Source: Hyphomonadaceae bacterium (lineage in GTDB: Bacteria; Pseudomonadota; Alphaproteobacteria; Caulobacterales; Aquidulcibacteraceae). Taken from it: 6,252 bases of DNA. The stretch is from positions 1-6,252 of the forward strand of contig DPWD01000113.1 in NCBI GenBank assembly GCA_003526465.1, in the 5' to 3' direction. Positions within the stretch are counted from its first letter, which is position 1. The number at the start of each line of letters is the position of its first letter. The translations under genes were made by a program, and so were the position numbers. Shown piece by piece: positions 5,641 to 6,252 of this stretch. The notes beneath the pieces were generated by a model. It made no database searches, was not told where the DNA came from, and saw only the letters and a list, made by a program, of their open reading frames with translations.

Positions 5641-5666
5641 AAAAGGGGAGCGTGTTGCCGCCCCCT
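5641..5666 (-). terminator. Intrinsic terminator of the M13 peptidase gene
   Basis: On the minus strand a GC-rich hairpin pairs 5659-5665 with 5646-5652, a 7-bp stem containing one G-U wobble, with a 6-base loop. An outer wobble lies at 5666/5645. Four Ts follow (complement of 5641-5644). It begins 26 bp after the peptidase stop. Its 3' arm plus T-tract is nearly identical to that of the terminator at 5293-5324. Confidence 0.75.
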
Positions 5667-5691
5667 CCGGTCCTAATTGCAGCGGGCACAC

Positions 5692-6252
5692 CTACCAGAT
5701 CGTCACCCGGTCCGCCGGCGCGAGATAGAGGGCGTCGCCCTCCGCCACTCCGAACGCTTCGTACCAGCTGTCCATGTTGCGCACAGCGCCGTTGCAGCGG
5801 TACTGCGCCGGCGAGTGCGGGTCGGTGAGCACTTGATTGCGCAACGCTTCGTCGCGGATGTTCTGGCGCCAGACTTGCGCCCAGCCCATGAAAAACCGCT
5901 GGTCGCCGCTCATGCCGTCGATCATGGGCGCTTCCGCGCCGCCGAGCGAGAGGCGGTAAGCGTGCCGCGAGACCTGCAATCCGCCATTGTCGCCGATATT
6001 CTCCCCGAGCGTCAGGCGGCCATTGACGTTGATGCCTTCAAGCGGCGTGAAGGTGTCATATTGCGCCACCAATTTGTCGGTAACCGTGGTGAAGGCGGCG
6101 ACATCGTTGGCGTTCCACCAATCGCGCAGAACCCCGTGTGCGTCGGATTTTGCGCCTTGATCGTCGAAGCCGTGGCCCATTTCGTGGCCGATGACGGCGC
6201 CGATGCCGCCGTAGTTCACGGCCGGGTCGGCGTTCAGATCGAAGAACGGCGG
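5692..6252 (-). CDS. M13 family zinc metallopeptidase (neprilysin/PepO-like), C-terminal part
   Basis: The frame enters from the right edge with no start, so the gene begins beyond 6252; 186 residues to the C-terminus are visible out of the roughly 650-700 usual for bacterial M13 enzymes. The fragment starts PPFFDLNADPAVNYGGIGAV and carries the zinc-binding HExxH motif as HEMGH (His23, Glu24, His27 of the fragment). It is followed by GFDDQG and the second motif GENIGDNGG with the third ligand Glu84 and Asp88. Near the end, DPHSPAQYRCNG holds the His146 and Arg152 equivalents of the transition-state and substrate-carboxylate binding residues of neprilysin. The protein ends in RVTIW, like the C-terminal V-x-W of the family. 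Bacterial M13 peptidases are usually exported and cut peptides of limited size on the amino side of hydrophobic residues. The signal peptide, if any, is outside the window. All visible catalytic residues are intact, and a terminator follows. Confidence 0.95.
   Translation of the reverse strand, partial: PPFFDLNADPAVNYGGIGAVIGHEMGHGFDDQGAKSDAHGVLRDWWNANDVAAFTTVTDKLVAQYDTFTPLEGINVNGRLTLGENIGDNGGLQVSRHAYRLSLGGAEAPMIDGMSGDQRFFMGWAQVWRQNIRDEALRNQVLTDPHSPAQYRCNGAVRNMDSWYEAFGVAEGDALYLAPADRVTIW

Noticed and set aside
5631..5828. Short plus-strand frame over the M13 terminator and gene end
   Set aside because: It is Pro/Arg-rich shadow sequence antisense to the M13 gene and begins within a terminator.

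Overview
The window is GC-rich, densely packed bacterial chromosomal DNA. Gene content and codon bias suggest an alphaproteobacterium, perhaps of the Caulobacterales/Hyphomonadaceae type. The lineage is an inference from general style (split-type pntB, M13 peptidase, DUF1801, TIR_2-like protein), not from a marker gene. There are no rRNA, tRNA, CRISPR or insertion-sequence features that I can see, and no gene-free stretch longer than about 215 bases.

Layout. (1) 1-1841, plus strand: the 3' end of an unrecognised small membrane protein, then pntB, the NADP(H)-binding beta subunit of the proton-translocating transhydrogenase, 8 bp downstream. (2) 1851-2597, plus: an unrecognised soluble protein with HEAT-like helices, 9 bp after pntB and visibly less GC-rich than its neighbours. 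(3) 3191-2659, minus: a two-gene DUF4160-DUF2442 cassette whose members overlap by 8 bp. Each gene carries an apparent single-base deletion, so neither full product can be read. (4) 3259-5293, plus: a tight three-gene run of a TIR-domain protein with a C-terminal membrane helix, a lipoprotein-type alpha/beta hydrolase and a DUF1801 protein. (5) 5478-5335, minus: a probable 47-residue single-helix membrane protein, set between two similar intrinsic terminators, with a hairpin at its ribosome-binding site and a structured leader. (6) 6252-5692, minus: the C-terminal third of an M13 (neprilysin/PepO) zinc metallopeptidase that runs off the right edge.

How the genes relate. PntB would act with PntA subunits encoded outside the window to make NADPH from NADH using the proton gradient. 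The TIR protein is a possible membrane-anchored NAD(P)-hydrolysing or signalling effector. Its co-transcription with a lipoprotein hydrolase is supported by spacing, but a shared function is speculation. The broken DUF4160/DUF2442 pair diverges from the TIR gene across only 67 bp, which makes 2598-3260 look like a small accessory or decaying segment. I see no complete, clearly new multi-gene system. The most unusual points are the doubly frameshifted pair, the TIR-membrane protein, and the hairpin-controlled small membrane gene.
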